A stretch of 64,000 bases of DNA from Antedon mediterranea. Its lineage: Eukaryota; Echinodermata; Crinoidea; Comatulida; Antedonidae. Both the position numbers and the translations under genes were made by a program. How positions within the stretch are numbered: the stretch's first letter is position 1; every line of letters starts with the position of its first letter. Location: the NCBI RefSeq assembly GCF_964355755.1, contig NC_092672.1, forward strand, positions 3,906,001 to 3,970,000, given 5' to 3'. The notes below the pieces were generated by a model that saw only the letters and a list, made by a program, of their open reading frames with translations, was not told where the DNA came from and searched no databases. Below are positions 1 through 13,100 of this stretch, piece by piece.

Positions 1-2985
1 AACACTACCATCGATGAGCTACACACAGCCATAGATGAATCTGTCATAGATTATACAGGCAAACTTGATAGTGGCAGCTTCGACGACGAAGACATTCCTG
101 TTGACAGCATTTGCGACAACGTTCACGACTCGTCACAGATGACATCACATTATGAGAATATGACATCAAATGATGAACATGAAAATGAGTGCGCTAAGTT
201 TCTGATTAAAAACATTGACACATCGTGTTCTTATGAAAGTGAGAATAAACTGTTGAACTATTTCAATAAAAGAATTGAACAAAATGATTCTGTCAGAATT
301 TTAGATTTGGCGCCAAACGACAATACAGGCGTTTTGTCGTCTGAAAAACTAATCGGCGCGGAATCCGTTTCTTTGGTGGAAGAAAGGACAATAGCAAGCC
401 CTCATGACGTTTTATACGAGTCGGAAAGTGACGTAGATTCAGCGAACGACGCGTCGGACAAACACCCAACATCGTCGGATATATTCTTTTCGATAATTAA
501 TTGCACAAGTCACTATGCTGGAATGAAATCGGAAGCAGCAACACTCACCGATGGTTCATCATCAAGCATAGCTAGGCACGGGGATCCACGTGAAACAAGT
601 GTATCTACACATGGTAACCCACGTGCAACCAATTACGAACCCGGGGAAAGCAATGACAAAGAAGTATGCCCAGAAAACAAAACCGATTTCATTAATAAAA
701 CACCACAAGCTAGCGATTTAACACCGATAAATTCAATAGAAGCTTACACACAGACATCCGATAGCTTATATTGTTTGCATAATAATAATAACGAATGTCC
801 TCGAAATAAGGTCATTTCAGGTAATTCATTAAAAACGCACAGGCTTGGCCAATGGCGACATAAGAGCTCACATGGTCAAGGCTGTACCCGGAACAACGGC
901 AATGAGAATATCCAGTCAGCTTCTAAACTTCAAAATGGACAGTTATGTGTAAAACAAGCACAGCTCAAAGGAAATTCACTTATTATACACAGTTCCGGCG
1001 GTAAAAACAGACTAGTGAAACTTGCAGCCAAACCGGCCAAGTCAAATAATACTCGGTTGTCAGCGTGGAAACCAATACATGAAACTGTGTCACCGACTCT
1101 TGATTTTGATAGTTTTGAATCAAATCTACGACCAATAAAAACAATCGAAAGGCGACCACAGCTTGCTGAATATTGTAACGAAAACGGAACAGTAAGTATT
1201 GCTACTTCTTCAAACACATCTGAAACTGTAGGCCGAGTTCAAGTCTCCAGTGAAACGTTCCAACAAAGTCTCGAAGAAAACCAGCGTACTACTACTGAAT
1301 CCGACAGCTCAGATATTATGAAGGTAATAACAGATTCCTCAACACAAGTCGATCTACCAGAAACGCCAAAGTCGCCGACACGTCAATACACTGTCGAATG
1401 TCCAGTAATCGAGCCGACTTCACCAACAGGAAAACGATGCATGAGGAAGATGTCGTTGGAGATCTCGTTTGTGGATTCTCCTACTCCACTAACTCCAACG
1501 TCACCAGATGGAAAGGATAGCACGGACCGTAGACGTCAGAGCTGGCCGGAGTATAGATCGACTGAAGCAGAGTAAGTCTAGTATGGTATGAGGTTTATAT
1601 ATATATAAATATAATTACCTACATGGTAGGCACGATTATATGCTCTAATTTAAAGAGAATTTAGAAAACCTTTTTTGGACACCCCCCTATTCAGGGACAC
1701 CCCTATTCAGGAACTCTCTCGTGAAACAAACAAAAGGAAATATGTATTTTTATTATTATTATTCAGGAGAGACACATCTCTATTTATTATGTGGACACTT
1801 ATTTGAGTCTCGAACATGTCTCGAGGGGTGTTACTGTATCAGAAACATGTTTCAAACAAACAAATTGAATAGTTCCCAACATACGTTTACTACCCAATTT
1901 AATAGTTTCATGGTCTTTTATTCATCACAACACAACATCCATCGGTTTTTGTAAGGTCAACCAAAAAATAATAAATTGATAGTAAGGACAAACGTTAAGG
2001 CCGCACAACCCTGCAAAATAATTACAGTATTATCTTAATAATTGTATAACTAATACAGCCTATTAGGACAAAACTGCAAAGTATTTATTAAAATAATAAT
2101 ATTACAGTATTTTAATAACTGCATAATTACTAATTATTACACAGGTATAAACTTAGGCCGTCCAATGAAGCAAACATCAGCACAATAAACAACAACACTG
2201 TCGGGAGTCAAACTACAACAAAAGAATGTCGTCGTAAAGAAACGGCGCCGCTACCGCCGCCGCATCCACCGGGACGATTTATGTACCAATTCGCCGTCCC
2301 GCGTGCGTATGTACGTACCGTCATTGGCAAACAGGTACGTGTGTGCATGGAATATTCAAACAATATTAATTGATAACAACGTATGTTATGTTTTTTAAGT
2401 GTGAATAATCGTTTTGTGTTTATGTGGCTTAAACGGATTCAGTTTGTCCTCACCTTGTCGTTCGAGTAAAGAATACGGATATATAACAGTGTAGTTTATT
2501 ATCAGTTAATCTACGCACTATTAATTGCATGATTACATTTCGTAGGCCCGAGTAATTCGTCGATTACGACTGAGAACTGGTGCAACGATATCGGTCAACT
2601 ATCCTCGTGGCTTTGATGGGTGTACGTGCACGATCGAAGGTATACCACATTTTTAAAATTATATGCATACCGAATTGACTATCATCTTTTTCCGGTTACA
2701 TCATTTCATAGAGGAACAATATTAAATATTGATATACTAGTATAGGGGGGATTTACGATATAACCCCGCTGGATTTTCTTTTGTAACACACAATGCATTC
2801 ACATTGGAAGTTCAAGGGAACCGCAAAGCAATGTGGAAAGTGTGTTTTGAATTATAATCATTATAAAATAATATATGTATCTTTTTACTATAGGCACGTA
2901 CAGTCAGGTTCTAGGTGCTGTGCTGATATTAAGACAGAATTTCCCGTTACTTGATTGGAGTCAAGACGAACCGGAACAGACGTGA
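1..2985 (+). CDS. KH-domain protein, AKAP1-like (tentative), 5'-partial
   Basis: Four coding exons with consistent phase: 1-1571 (open from base 1, so the start lies upstream), 2145-2334, 2546-2639 and 2894-2985 (TGA at 2983). Donors are GTAAGT at 1572, GTACGT at 2335 and GTATAC at 2640; all acceptors end in AG. The visible protein is about 648 residues. The first 520 or so are low-complexity, Ser/Thr/Asn-rich and probably disordered, with Thr/Ser-Pro sites near the end of exon 1. Residues about 568-625 form one KH domain, with IGKQAR as the GxxG-type loop and a CTIEGT strand followed by a helix ending in RQNFP. That ending resembles the KH domain of AKAP1, a mitochondrial PKA anchor that binds RNA, but AKAP1 continues into a Tudor domain and this protein stops about 14 residues after the KH domain. 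The KH call is firm; the AKAP1 link is inference. Confidence 0.72.
1572..2144 (+). other. Intron of KH-domain gene
   Basis: The large exon ends in A at 1571 before an ideal GTAAGT donor. Reading on gives TAA at 1573-1575, which could be mistaken for the end of the gene. The acceptor TTACACAG ends at 2144, and joining to 2145 continues the frame straight into the KH domain. The intron is AT-rich with no other recognisable content. Confidence 0.75.
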
Positions 2986-3101
2986 TTCATGCTTTTAAAG
3001 TTTAAATTGACGTTAAGGATTTAAGACAGAATTTCCCATTACTTGATTGGAGTCAGGACAAGTCGGAACAGACGTAATTTAAATTGACGTTAAGGATTTC
3101 C
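2931..3101 (+). repeat. Tandem duplication of the C-terminal coding segment into the 3' UTR
   Basis: The segment 2931-3022, covering the last coding codons, stop and early 3' UTR, is repeated at 3023-3101 with a few substitutions and a short deletion after the stop. The second copy lies downstream of the TGA at 2983-2985 and is therefore untranslated. It still reads as an alternative C-terminus closed by TAA. Confidence 0.8.
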
Positions 3102-3279
3102 AGGGATGAGGGTGACGGGGTTAAAGTACAGTAATTTAATAATGGTTACACACAGTTTTAGACGCAACGTAGCAGACTAAATGGTCCACCGTCATCAAAC
3201 CTACACCCTAATTTTGTCCTGAGGAACCAGCTCTTTGTAAATAAGACTTTGTAAATATGTTAACAATATGAATGATGTA

Positions 3280-3306
3280 AATAAATTGGTAATTTATTAC
3301 AATAAA
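3280..3306 (+). terminator. Polyadenylation signals of KH-domain gene
   Basis: AATAAA occurs at 3280-3285 and again at 3301-3306, about 300 bases after the stop, followed by a T-rich stretch. The neighbouring CENPJ gene ends convergently on the other strand at 4186. Confidence 0.55.
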
Positions 3307-3309
3307 TTG

Positions 3310-4185
3310 TTGTTTATTTTATTAGTCTGTTAAATGTTTGTTTGTTTAAACACGTATTTAGATTGTGTATACATACGTACCGTTAGTTTTAACACGCAAG
3401 TTAAATTTCGCACTCAGGAGGACAAATGAGTACCTTTGCATTAAATTAAAATAAAGTATAATATCGTTTAAAGTTTTAAAATAAGCAAATTTTATTCAGT
3501 AATACGAAATATACAACTATATACAAGTATAAATATTTTGATATCATTTAAATTATTTAAAGTATAAAATGTTTATAATACAAAACAACTATTTATTTTT
3601 ATAAACAAACGTATTTTAGATCGTCTTAAAAACTCTATAAAACTCTTAAATCAATAAATATACAAATTTATTATACATGATACAGCAAAAAAAGTAAAAT
3701 GCGATTTTAATTTATCTTTTTAAAAAATTGATTGGTAATCACACTCTATTGAACCTCACCATCATCACTGGTTAGGCTTATTTTGACTCGTATGCGTCAT
3801 ATTTATTGGGTAATTCTATAAAAATCAACTGGCAACTCTTTCATCGTGTACACTGGTCGATAATAGTCTATAGCGTTGTTTTATTTAGTCGTTTCTTCAA
3901 CAAGAACTTACATAGCTTACCCATGTTGACATAATTTACCAGGCAGTAAAAACTCTAAGCTCTGTCTAAACTATCACATTTTATGTGGCAAGAAAATGTG
4001 ATGTGCCCATATATGGACATGATGAAACCGTACCACTACTATATTTGGGCACATCGTTTTAGAGGAGTATTCGTTTCCCCTCAACATATCTTCTTTGAAA
4101 TCAACTGTTAACTGTTGTCATTTGACAACATCTATTATCTCCAATTCAATTGCTATGTTTTGATTAAAGTTTAACCAAAAACCCC
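3310..4185. other. Convergent intergenic region, CENPJ 3' UTR
   Basis: AT-rich and without a gene. TTTATT (AATAAA on the minus strand) occurs near 3881-3887 and 3591, candidate polyA sites for CENPJ. A truncated copy of the palindromic MITE family lies at 3957-4060. Confidence 0.5.
3957..4060. repeat. Palindromic MITE, truncated copy
   Basis: The left terminus AAGCTCTGTCTAAAC and the core GTGATGTGCCCATATATGG are present; the right terminal repeat is lost. Confidence 0.7.
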
Positions 4186-7100
4186 TTACGTTTTTTGATC
4201 AACTATCACTGTACCATCTTTATCTTTAACTCGTATTCGGCCAGTTGAGTAGCGCGTTTCTTGACGCCCATCAGGATAAACAGTTTTCACCGTACCATCT
4301 GGGTACTCCCGTTTCTGTAATAATTTCATTTTTTTTAAATAATAAAATATTCCAAAGAGACCGCAGGAATAGCGCTTAAAGAGGAGCATGAAATTATGTT
4401 GGTTTTTTTGAACAATTTTTTTTTATATATTTAGGTAAATTGCCAAGGATAACTAACCATAAGCGAATTCATTCACTATCCTTCTTAAAGGTGGCAATCT
4501 CGTTTACAAGACAAACATATACACAAGATGCTCTACATAAACAAAGTCTTTATTACAAGTCTTTGGGAGTGGAGTTGTAATTAGTCATTAGAAAAAATCC
4601 TGACATAGGACTTGAACCCAGGACTTTTGGATTGGCAGCCAAGCATCATAAGTCACAACTCCACTGCCAACTAAAAGCAAGTTTGTACAAATGTGTGATA
4701 GTTACTTACTTTGTATTGAGCCGTATGAACCTCTCTCTGTCCGTTGGCAAACTCCATTACTTTATCACCATTTTGCTCCATGCGAAGAACGGTACCATCT
4801 CCAAAGATACTTTCCTCTCTTCCGTTGGGAAAGAGGTACTTAATGGTTTGATCCGGGAAAGTGATTTCTTTCGTTCCATCAGGATAATGTTTCTCCATCT
4901 GATTACTATTATACCATAGAATAATATTAAAAAACTTGGATATTTGTACAGCACTTTTATATTTGATGCTGGCCTAGTAGTAAATAAGATAAGTATTCAC
5001 CAATAGGCGAAATGAAACCATCACCCAAAGATGAAAAATGACAATTAACATTGTGATTGTATTTTCAAAGTTGTTGTTGTATTGTTAGTTGTATTTGTAC
5101 AGAATTTAATTTTCTTTTTTTATTGTAAAACATTTTTAGCTGTGTGCTATTGTTTTTATATACTGTATTAAATTTTTGTTTTAATCAATATATAGGCCAT
5201 TTGTAGTTTTTACAAAGGTAATCACTTTCATAGGAAAAAACCCCAAAAAATAATGTTTTCAATTAATTATAAAATTACAAAATAAACAGTTAAATTCAAC
5301 TAAAAACATATTGACTTTCAAACTAATTTTTTGCTTTTAATTACAGTTTTTTGGGTAAATAATTTTTTTTCCCGATCCAATTTTTGGTCAAAATGAATAA
5401 CTATTATGTGACATTAAAATGGCATATTAAAAAAATATATTAAAAACAAACATTTTTCAGGGGGACAATATAATGTGATGTTGAAAACAACCACACTATC
5501 CTAGACTCAACTCACTAAATGGTAATCAATATACCTATCCAGAATGAACTATTCAATTCAATTTTCAATTCAATTCAATTCAAAATTCTGTAATCATCCC
5601 ACACGGGGAAATTCAAATAAAAAGGTCTGGATTGGAACTACGTTCAACTGGCTATTAATAATCATTGGAAATATGCCTAAAGAAAAAAGAACGGAATTTA
5701 CTTGGCAAACTGTAGGATCTCTAGACCATCTTGATAGGTGGTGTGAGTGGTTTGTGTTTCTTGATAGTAATACACCTACAAGTAATAAAGGTAGCAAGTT
5801 AAATAACCACATGTTATATCAATAACAATAATACTCCAGTAATCACCCACTTGGTTTAAATGCTGGAGTGAATTAGTTTGTTGAGCCTTTTCTACACTAT
5901 CAAACTTTATGTGACAAAAAAATGTGATATGCTCATATATGGACATGATGATTTGGGCACATCACACTAGTTTGATAGTGTAGACAAAGCTTTAGGATAA
6001 TATACAGAACACATGCTGAAAAGATGAGGTTCGCATATCAGTTTTGAACAGTTGTTAAGCTCTGTCTACACTATTAAATTAATTTTACAGAAAAAGTGTG
6101 ATTTGCCCAAATATGGTAGTCATCATCATGTCCATATATGGGCACATCACATTTTTTGTCACATAAAGTTTGATAGTGTAGACAGAGCTTTAGTAGAGAG
6201 CCAAAACTGTCATCCCCCATGCCCAGCGAACAGTTGAGAAATTGGCTGAGCTGCAATCCAACTTTGTTGAAGTACAAGTGTATACTGCAGTTATAGATTG
6301 TGAAAATTATACCTAGTTGTACCCAAATTGTACTTACAACACGCTGGTCTGGTAAAATCTGCTTGATGTCTCCATTGAAGAATGTTACTGTAATAGTTTC
6401 ACCATTAGAGCTTATGTCCTTCCTAGTTCCATTCTTAAATAGTATCACTCTAGAACCATCTTTGTTGACATGCTCAACCTGTACAAACAAAATATGAAAA
6501 CCTTATGTAAAGCTCTGTCTACACTATCAAACTTGATGTGACAGAGAAGTGTGCCCAATTATGGTAATGATATGACATCATCATGTCCATATATGGGCAC
6601 ATCACATTTTTTTGTCACATAAACTTTGATAATGTGGATGAGTCTTGATTCAGCCAATGTCTACAAACAAAATCAGGCTAGCTAACCTACTTTTGTGACT
6701 GTTAACATATGATTAGTTCGTTCATTTTGTTTTATTATGGAGAAATAAATCTAACTTAATATTTCTCCATGGTTTTATATATTTTGGTATATTGACTGAA
6801 ATAACAAGACGCTCTATAATAAACACAGCCTTAAGCAAATCCTTGGGAGTGGAGTAATTTGTAATGTGATAAAAAAAATCTGACATCTGACAGGATTTGA
6901 AACCTGTTTGTGTGTGTGTGTAGAGCATGTTGACCACAAATAATCTGTACGGTATACGTTTTTTTGTACACTAACCTTGCCATCTGGATGTTGAATACTA
7001 TTATCTGTTCCATCTTCTTCAGATAACTTTCCACTTTCTTTAGATATCTCTTCATTGCTGTTACCTTTCATTGCATCATTCTCTTGGCTGTGGGGCCAGC

Positions 7101-10100
7101 CCCATGCACTTGGCCTAGGCTGGTGGTCTGTTTCTGGACTCTTTTCAGGAGATTTCTCTTTATCTTTCTGCTTCTTAGGAGACTTATCATAAACGGGTGT
7201 GTTTATCTTTAATGATCTTTAAAAAGTAATAAGTTGTGGTTATACACTTTACCAGATGCTGTAGTTTTACCATTCAATCAAAACATGTACAAGAGAATAG
7301 CATAAATCAGGGCAATGCAAAAATAAAAAAGTTTAAAAATGCCAGTTTAAGTTTAGTTCAACATTTACATATTTGGACATAATACATTTTAAAGTTCTAA
7401 AGTGTGATGTGCCCATATATGGACATGATGACCATGATGATCATATCACTATCATATTTGTCAGGTAAAGTTTAATGATAGTGTAGACAGAGCTTAAAAG
7501 AAATTTAGTTCTCATGCTAACATAATTCAAGGATATTATTTGTACAGTATATATACAGTGGCTTAAGCCCTGTCTACACTATCAAAACTAGTTTGACAAA
7601 AACAGTGTGAGGTGTCCAAATACAGGCATTTTTTTGGTCATGTGACGTTTAATAGTGCAGACGGAGCTTTACATATTGGTATAAGATATTAAATGCAGAC
7701 AAAGAAATAGGGAGTAACTTAATTAAAGCAACATATGACATGTTGGGCTGTAATGCTATAGATTAGCGAATGACACTGTTGCTACTCACATGTGAACACC
7801 CCATTAACAATCAGAATAACAGTGACACACAAATTGTCAAACCAAATAGTACAATACGATATAAAGCTCTGCCTACACTATCAAACTTTATGTGACAAAA
7901 AAAATGTGAGGTGCCCATATATGGACATGATGATGTCATATCACTACAATATTTAAGCATATCACTGCCATATTTGGGCACATCATAATTTCTTTTGTCA
8001 AACTATATGATAGTGTGGACAGAGCTTAAGATGAAGAAGACATAAAACGACACGAAATAATCCGTCTAAAGTAGTCCAACTGTTGTACAGTAGAATAGTA
8101 TACATGTTACATGCAGCCTTTATACAAGAGTACAAGAAAGTTGAAATATGCATTGCAGGCAGATGCAAAAAATATGTGCTGAATTTATTTAATATAATCA
8201 ACATACCAATTCCAGTTGGCTGCACCAAGTAAAGTAAAATAGTATCAGATTTAATTATACATTAAAACTCTTCATTGTCATTGAAACATATCAAACACAT
8301 GTTTAGTCATTTAGTAAAGAACCTAAATTAAATTTAGGCCAACAATTATAGGGTGTATTCTATTTGTTATTTTGTTCGCATTTCCTATCCTAACACTCAC
8401 TTGATATCATGTTGGTTTTTATCCTGTGAATCAATGTCAAAATCACCTTCCTCTTGCCTGGGATGCGCCTGTGTGGACGGTACATACATCTCTGGTAGCG
8501 CTTGAGTGGACGGTACATACACCTCTGGTAGCGCTTGATATGATAACTGAGAGCTGCTTTTCTTTTTCTTTACTTTTTTCTGTAACAAATTGTAAAAACT
8601 AATTTAATGACTTGACCCCTGACCTTTAACACACCAAAGTTATTTCGATTTTCTTTTGCATATTACTTATTGTTGAATACAATAAAATGTCATTTATTTC
8701 AATTGACATTATATTACTGACCTTTAAACTACTACCAACCTTTCAACTATGACTGACCTTTAAACTATGACTGACCTTTAAACTATGACTGAACTTTTAA
8801 CTATAACTGACCTTTGAACTATCTTTTTGTAGATTTTCTAATCGTTTTTCTTCAAATTGTTTTATATCATCGCGAAGTTTGTTATTCTCATCATTTAAAA
8901 CCTCAATTCTCTTGTGCAGCCTACTTGAACTGGCCGTCCAACGTCGTTCTTTGTTGTTCAGTTCCTCTTGCAATTCACTTATCTACAATAAAATTAGATA
9001 ATACACAAATAAATTGTGTAAGGAACAATAATTCCCGGAGTTAGATATCTTTAGTAATAATCTCTGCAAGTTTTGTAACATTGTTAGTAGTTTAGTATTT
9101 TTTATTGTATGTGTACGTGTCTGTGTTCCCTCACTGTAAGTGATGAACCATGAGTTCACTGTTGGTTGGGAAATGAAATAAATAAATAAAAATAAAATAT
9201 AAATGAATGTGATCAAGTATGTAAGTTTCTTCCTAAAGCGTGGTTCCCACTAGCGACGCAACACAAGTACGTAACGCAACGCAAGTGAATTGACCAATCA
9301 CAAGCGATGGCTTATTCGCTTGTAATTACTGTCTATAACTTCGCTTGTCATTGGTTAAAACGCTTGCGTTGCGTTTACGTCCTTGCGTTACGTTCTAGTG
9401 GGAACCAAGCTTAAACCTTAATGAAAAAATGATATTACTTATCGGTCAGTGTACAGGCATATATATTTAAATTTGCATTTAAAGCTCAGGTACAGGCATG
9501 AATTTTAAATATAATATTTGGTTAATTGTACATAAATCAAATATTTGTAACAGAAATCAAGACGAAAAAACATCAATTTCCCGTAATATGGACAAATACA
9601 AAATTTGGCAAAATTCTTCCATAAAAACCAGTATAATTTTTTTCAGTAGTTAGGTAGTTAACCTAATGTAATAACATGTCTGGTGACTCCCTAGATGGTG
9701 AAAAAAGATGGTGGATATACAGTGGATAATTTTTGCTATAGCATGAAAATAAAAATCTGAAGTTAAATAAAAATATCCGAAATGTAATATTTAAGTTATA
9801 TTACCTATATTTAGTCATCTGATAACATTTTTTACCACACCGTTTATTTTTCATAGCTTTTTAAAACACCTCTCTATTTACAAAATTTGTGTACAAAAGA
9901 ATAGAGATTTTACTGTGTAATTTCCCCCCACTGATTAGAAAGTGCTTATTTTCAACAAGCTCGTGTAACACAAATAAAATCCCAAAAATTATGAAACATA
10001 GGGGAAACTATAGATCGATAATTATTGGAATGTATGATCAATAGAAATGTTTTGCCCGCACCTGGCCTTTAAGATTAAGTATTTCAGTAAACAATTCAAT

Positions 10101-13100
10101 ATAATTGAATCCATTTTTCACTTTTTCTAATAAAAAAATTTCAAATTCTTCTTCTTTATTACCTCATCCTTCAAACGTTCTATCTCTTCTCTTCCTTTCT
10201 TGTCTGGCATACTCTTCATAGCCTGCTGATACTTTTCAAAATTACGTCTTTCTTTTCTAAAAATAGAAATTATGACCGCTGAATGTAAATATTAAAAGCT
10301 TGCCTTTTTGACATCTCGATCAGCTAGCTAGGTTTTTACATTGCAATTAATTTCAAGTTTCCTATCCAATCCATCCTAAGTCAAGATTTAAACGCCTTTA
10401 GGGCACAATATTGCATTCCAGTACAATATACAGTGCATTATGGTATGATATTAATAACATACTTACTTTAATTTTTTAGTTTCCTCTGCCTTAAATTCCT
10501 CTAATCTTTTTAATTCTTCATTTTTCTGTTTTTCAAACGTTGCAATTTCATTTTTTAAAAGTTCAAGGTCCTGTTTAAAAATAAAAAAAATATTGATTAC
10601 ATTATGTTTATTTATAGAAAATGAGGTGTTTTCCTAAATTTAAAACTACAAAAGAAACTTGGATGCAAGACGAACAAATACAGGTTTAAATTATAATTAA
10701 GATCAACACTCAATACAAGAAACACTACTCATCTAACCTTTTCTCTTTCAGCCCTAAGTTTAGCAAGAGCGCTATTCTCCGTGCGGAATCGTTCTATTTC
10801 TTTCTCAAGTTCACAGAGTTTATCGCGTAAGAGTTTTGATTGTACTCCTTGCCCGAGTGGAATGGCGTGAGCTTGACGAAGCTGTGCTTGATGGTGAACC
10901 TGAAAAAAGTTTAGTTAACTTTTATTGTAGAGTATTGAAGATAACTATATTATTAGGCGAAGATGTTTTTTACTACTTGTATGTATAATCCATCATGATG
11001 AATCAGTGAGAACAACATGGTTGAAATCATTGGTGTGATAAAGCTTATTTATGCAAAGTATCTGATGATAGACACCTGTCATATTATGTTAATCATAAAC
11101 TTAACCCCACCATCATTTCAAACAAAGTATTAATATTATGTAATTGAATTTTACACATTTATTACCTGTTCTTCTGTTGGTTGTTTCTTCAATGTTGGAA
11201 ATAGTTTAGATGCTAGTTCAGCCATAGGGGGCGCACTTTCTTCAGTACTGAAATCGCTCATTTGACGCTGTGGAACTGTAGAGGATGCTATCTGCCCATT
11301 GGTTTCAACATGTATGATTGGTTGTTGATGTTGGATAAAACATCTATCATCTAACAATTATATAACAAACAATTTTAAATAAATTATAAATAACAAATGT
11401 TCGAATATAGCTACTGAAACTGATTTTTAAATTATTAAAATAAGCGTCTTGACAAAAGATATTATGGGATGAATATTTGTAACTTTACCATTTTCATTTG
11501 CAGCAATATTCGTTCCAATAACTGGATCTCCAGCGGTTATATTCTCATCACCACTACTTGAATCATCTGCTGCAAACTCTCCCCAGCTCTCATCATCATC
11601 AAAATCAATATCAAGCTGATGTGATGATGTCATCTTCTGTGGAGTGTCATCGTTACCATCAAGCTCTACTTCATCTTCTTCCTCGTTCCTTTTAACAGCC
11701 ATCACTTGTCTGCTATGCAATGTTGATATTCGTTTCATCTTTGGAGAGTAGTCACTTGCGTCTGAATTGTCATCAATTTCATCCTCTTCCAAGGTATCAC
11801 TTTCATCTTCTTCAGTTGGACTTCCTCCTTTCCTTCTTTCGTTATTCTCATCTTCATCTCTCAATCCTTGTTCCATCATTTCAAAATCTTCCGCCATTGA
11901 CTGTCTTTTCCTCTCAATCACTTTGTGTTCTTCAGAGAATTTCTTCCCATTCTGGTTGGAATGTTGTGCAATCTTATTGGATAGACCATCAATGGCAGAA
12001 CTTGGATCACTGCCATCTCTTACATCCTTCGGGTCTTTTATTTGATTCTTCATCGCTGCCCTCTGCATCACTTTTAACACCAATGATGCATTACTGGAGA
12101 AAGATGCATTGTCATCTGCTGCTTGTTCTAACAATTCAAATTCATCCAGATCATCCTTCTCTTCCTACAAATAATATCAACATTTTAGATAACAATATCA
12201 ACATTTTAGATAACAATATCAACATTTTAGATAAAAATATCAACATTTTAGATAATAATATCAACATTTTAGATAACAATATCAACATTTTAGATAACAA
12301 TATCAACATTTTAAATAACAATATCAACATTTTAGATACAATATCAACATTTAATATTATATCAACATAATGATATCAACATTAGATAATGATATCAACA
12401 TTGTAGATAACGATATCCACATTTTAGATAACGATATCAACATTTTAGATAACAATAACATCATTTTAGATAACAATATCAACATTTTATATAATGATAT
12501 CAACATTATAGATAATGATATCAACATTTTAGATAACGATATCAACATTTTAGATAACAATATCAACATTTTAGATAACAATATCAACATTTTAGATAAT
12601 GATATCAACATTTTAATAACAATATCAACATTTTAGATAACAATATCAACATTTTAGATTTAACAATATCAACATTAAATAATATTACATTTTTAGATAC
12701 AGTAATTGTACCAATGTATTAGATAAAACCACTTTTTTTAAATATTTGAGTTATTAATATTATCCAAAAACAAATGTGGTTTTATGGCTTTTGAAGTTGA
12801 ATAAATAGAACTGTACAATTACCTCCACCCTAACTTGCCAATCAAGAACTTTATTCTGGAATGACACCTCTATTGTATCGTCCAGGTCAGATTTACTTAG
12901 ACTGCCTTGTCCAGCAAACTCTTGCTCTTTGACATGTGACTGAATTGGCTTGCTCATTACACCTACTGGTGATGTTACAATGGTTGATTTGGTAATTGCA
13001 CTTTTGCTTGCAGGTTTTGGTTCAGGTTTTAAAACCAACCTGTTGGTGGGAGTCAATGGTTTTACTGCAACTTTTCTTGAAATCTAGAATGGAAAGATAT

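Noticed and set aside
139-141. ATG as the start of the first gene
   Set aside because: The frame is open from base 1 with the same composition, so this Met is internal.
1573-1575. TAA as the end of the first gene
   Set aside because: An ideal GTAAGT donor overlaps it, and the next exon continues in frame into a KH domain.
11720-12370. 216-codon + strand open frame
   Set aside because: It lies antisense to a well-supported CENPJ exon and runs into the minisatellite; it is a shadow of the acidic coding sequence.
12176-12636. Long open frames on both strands rich in Asn/Ile/Leu repeats
   Set aside because: They are translations of the 21-bp minisatellite inside a CENPJ intron; the repeat length is a multiple of three so stops are absent by chance.
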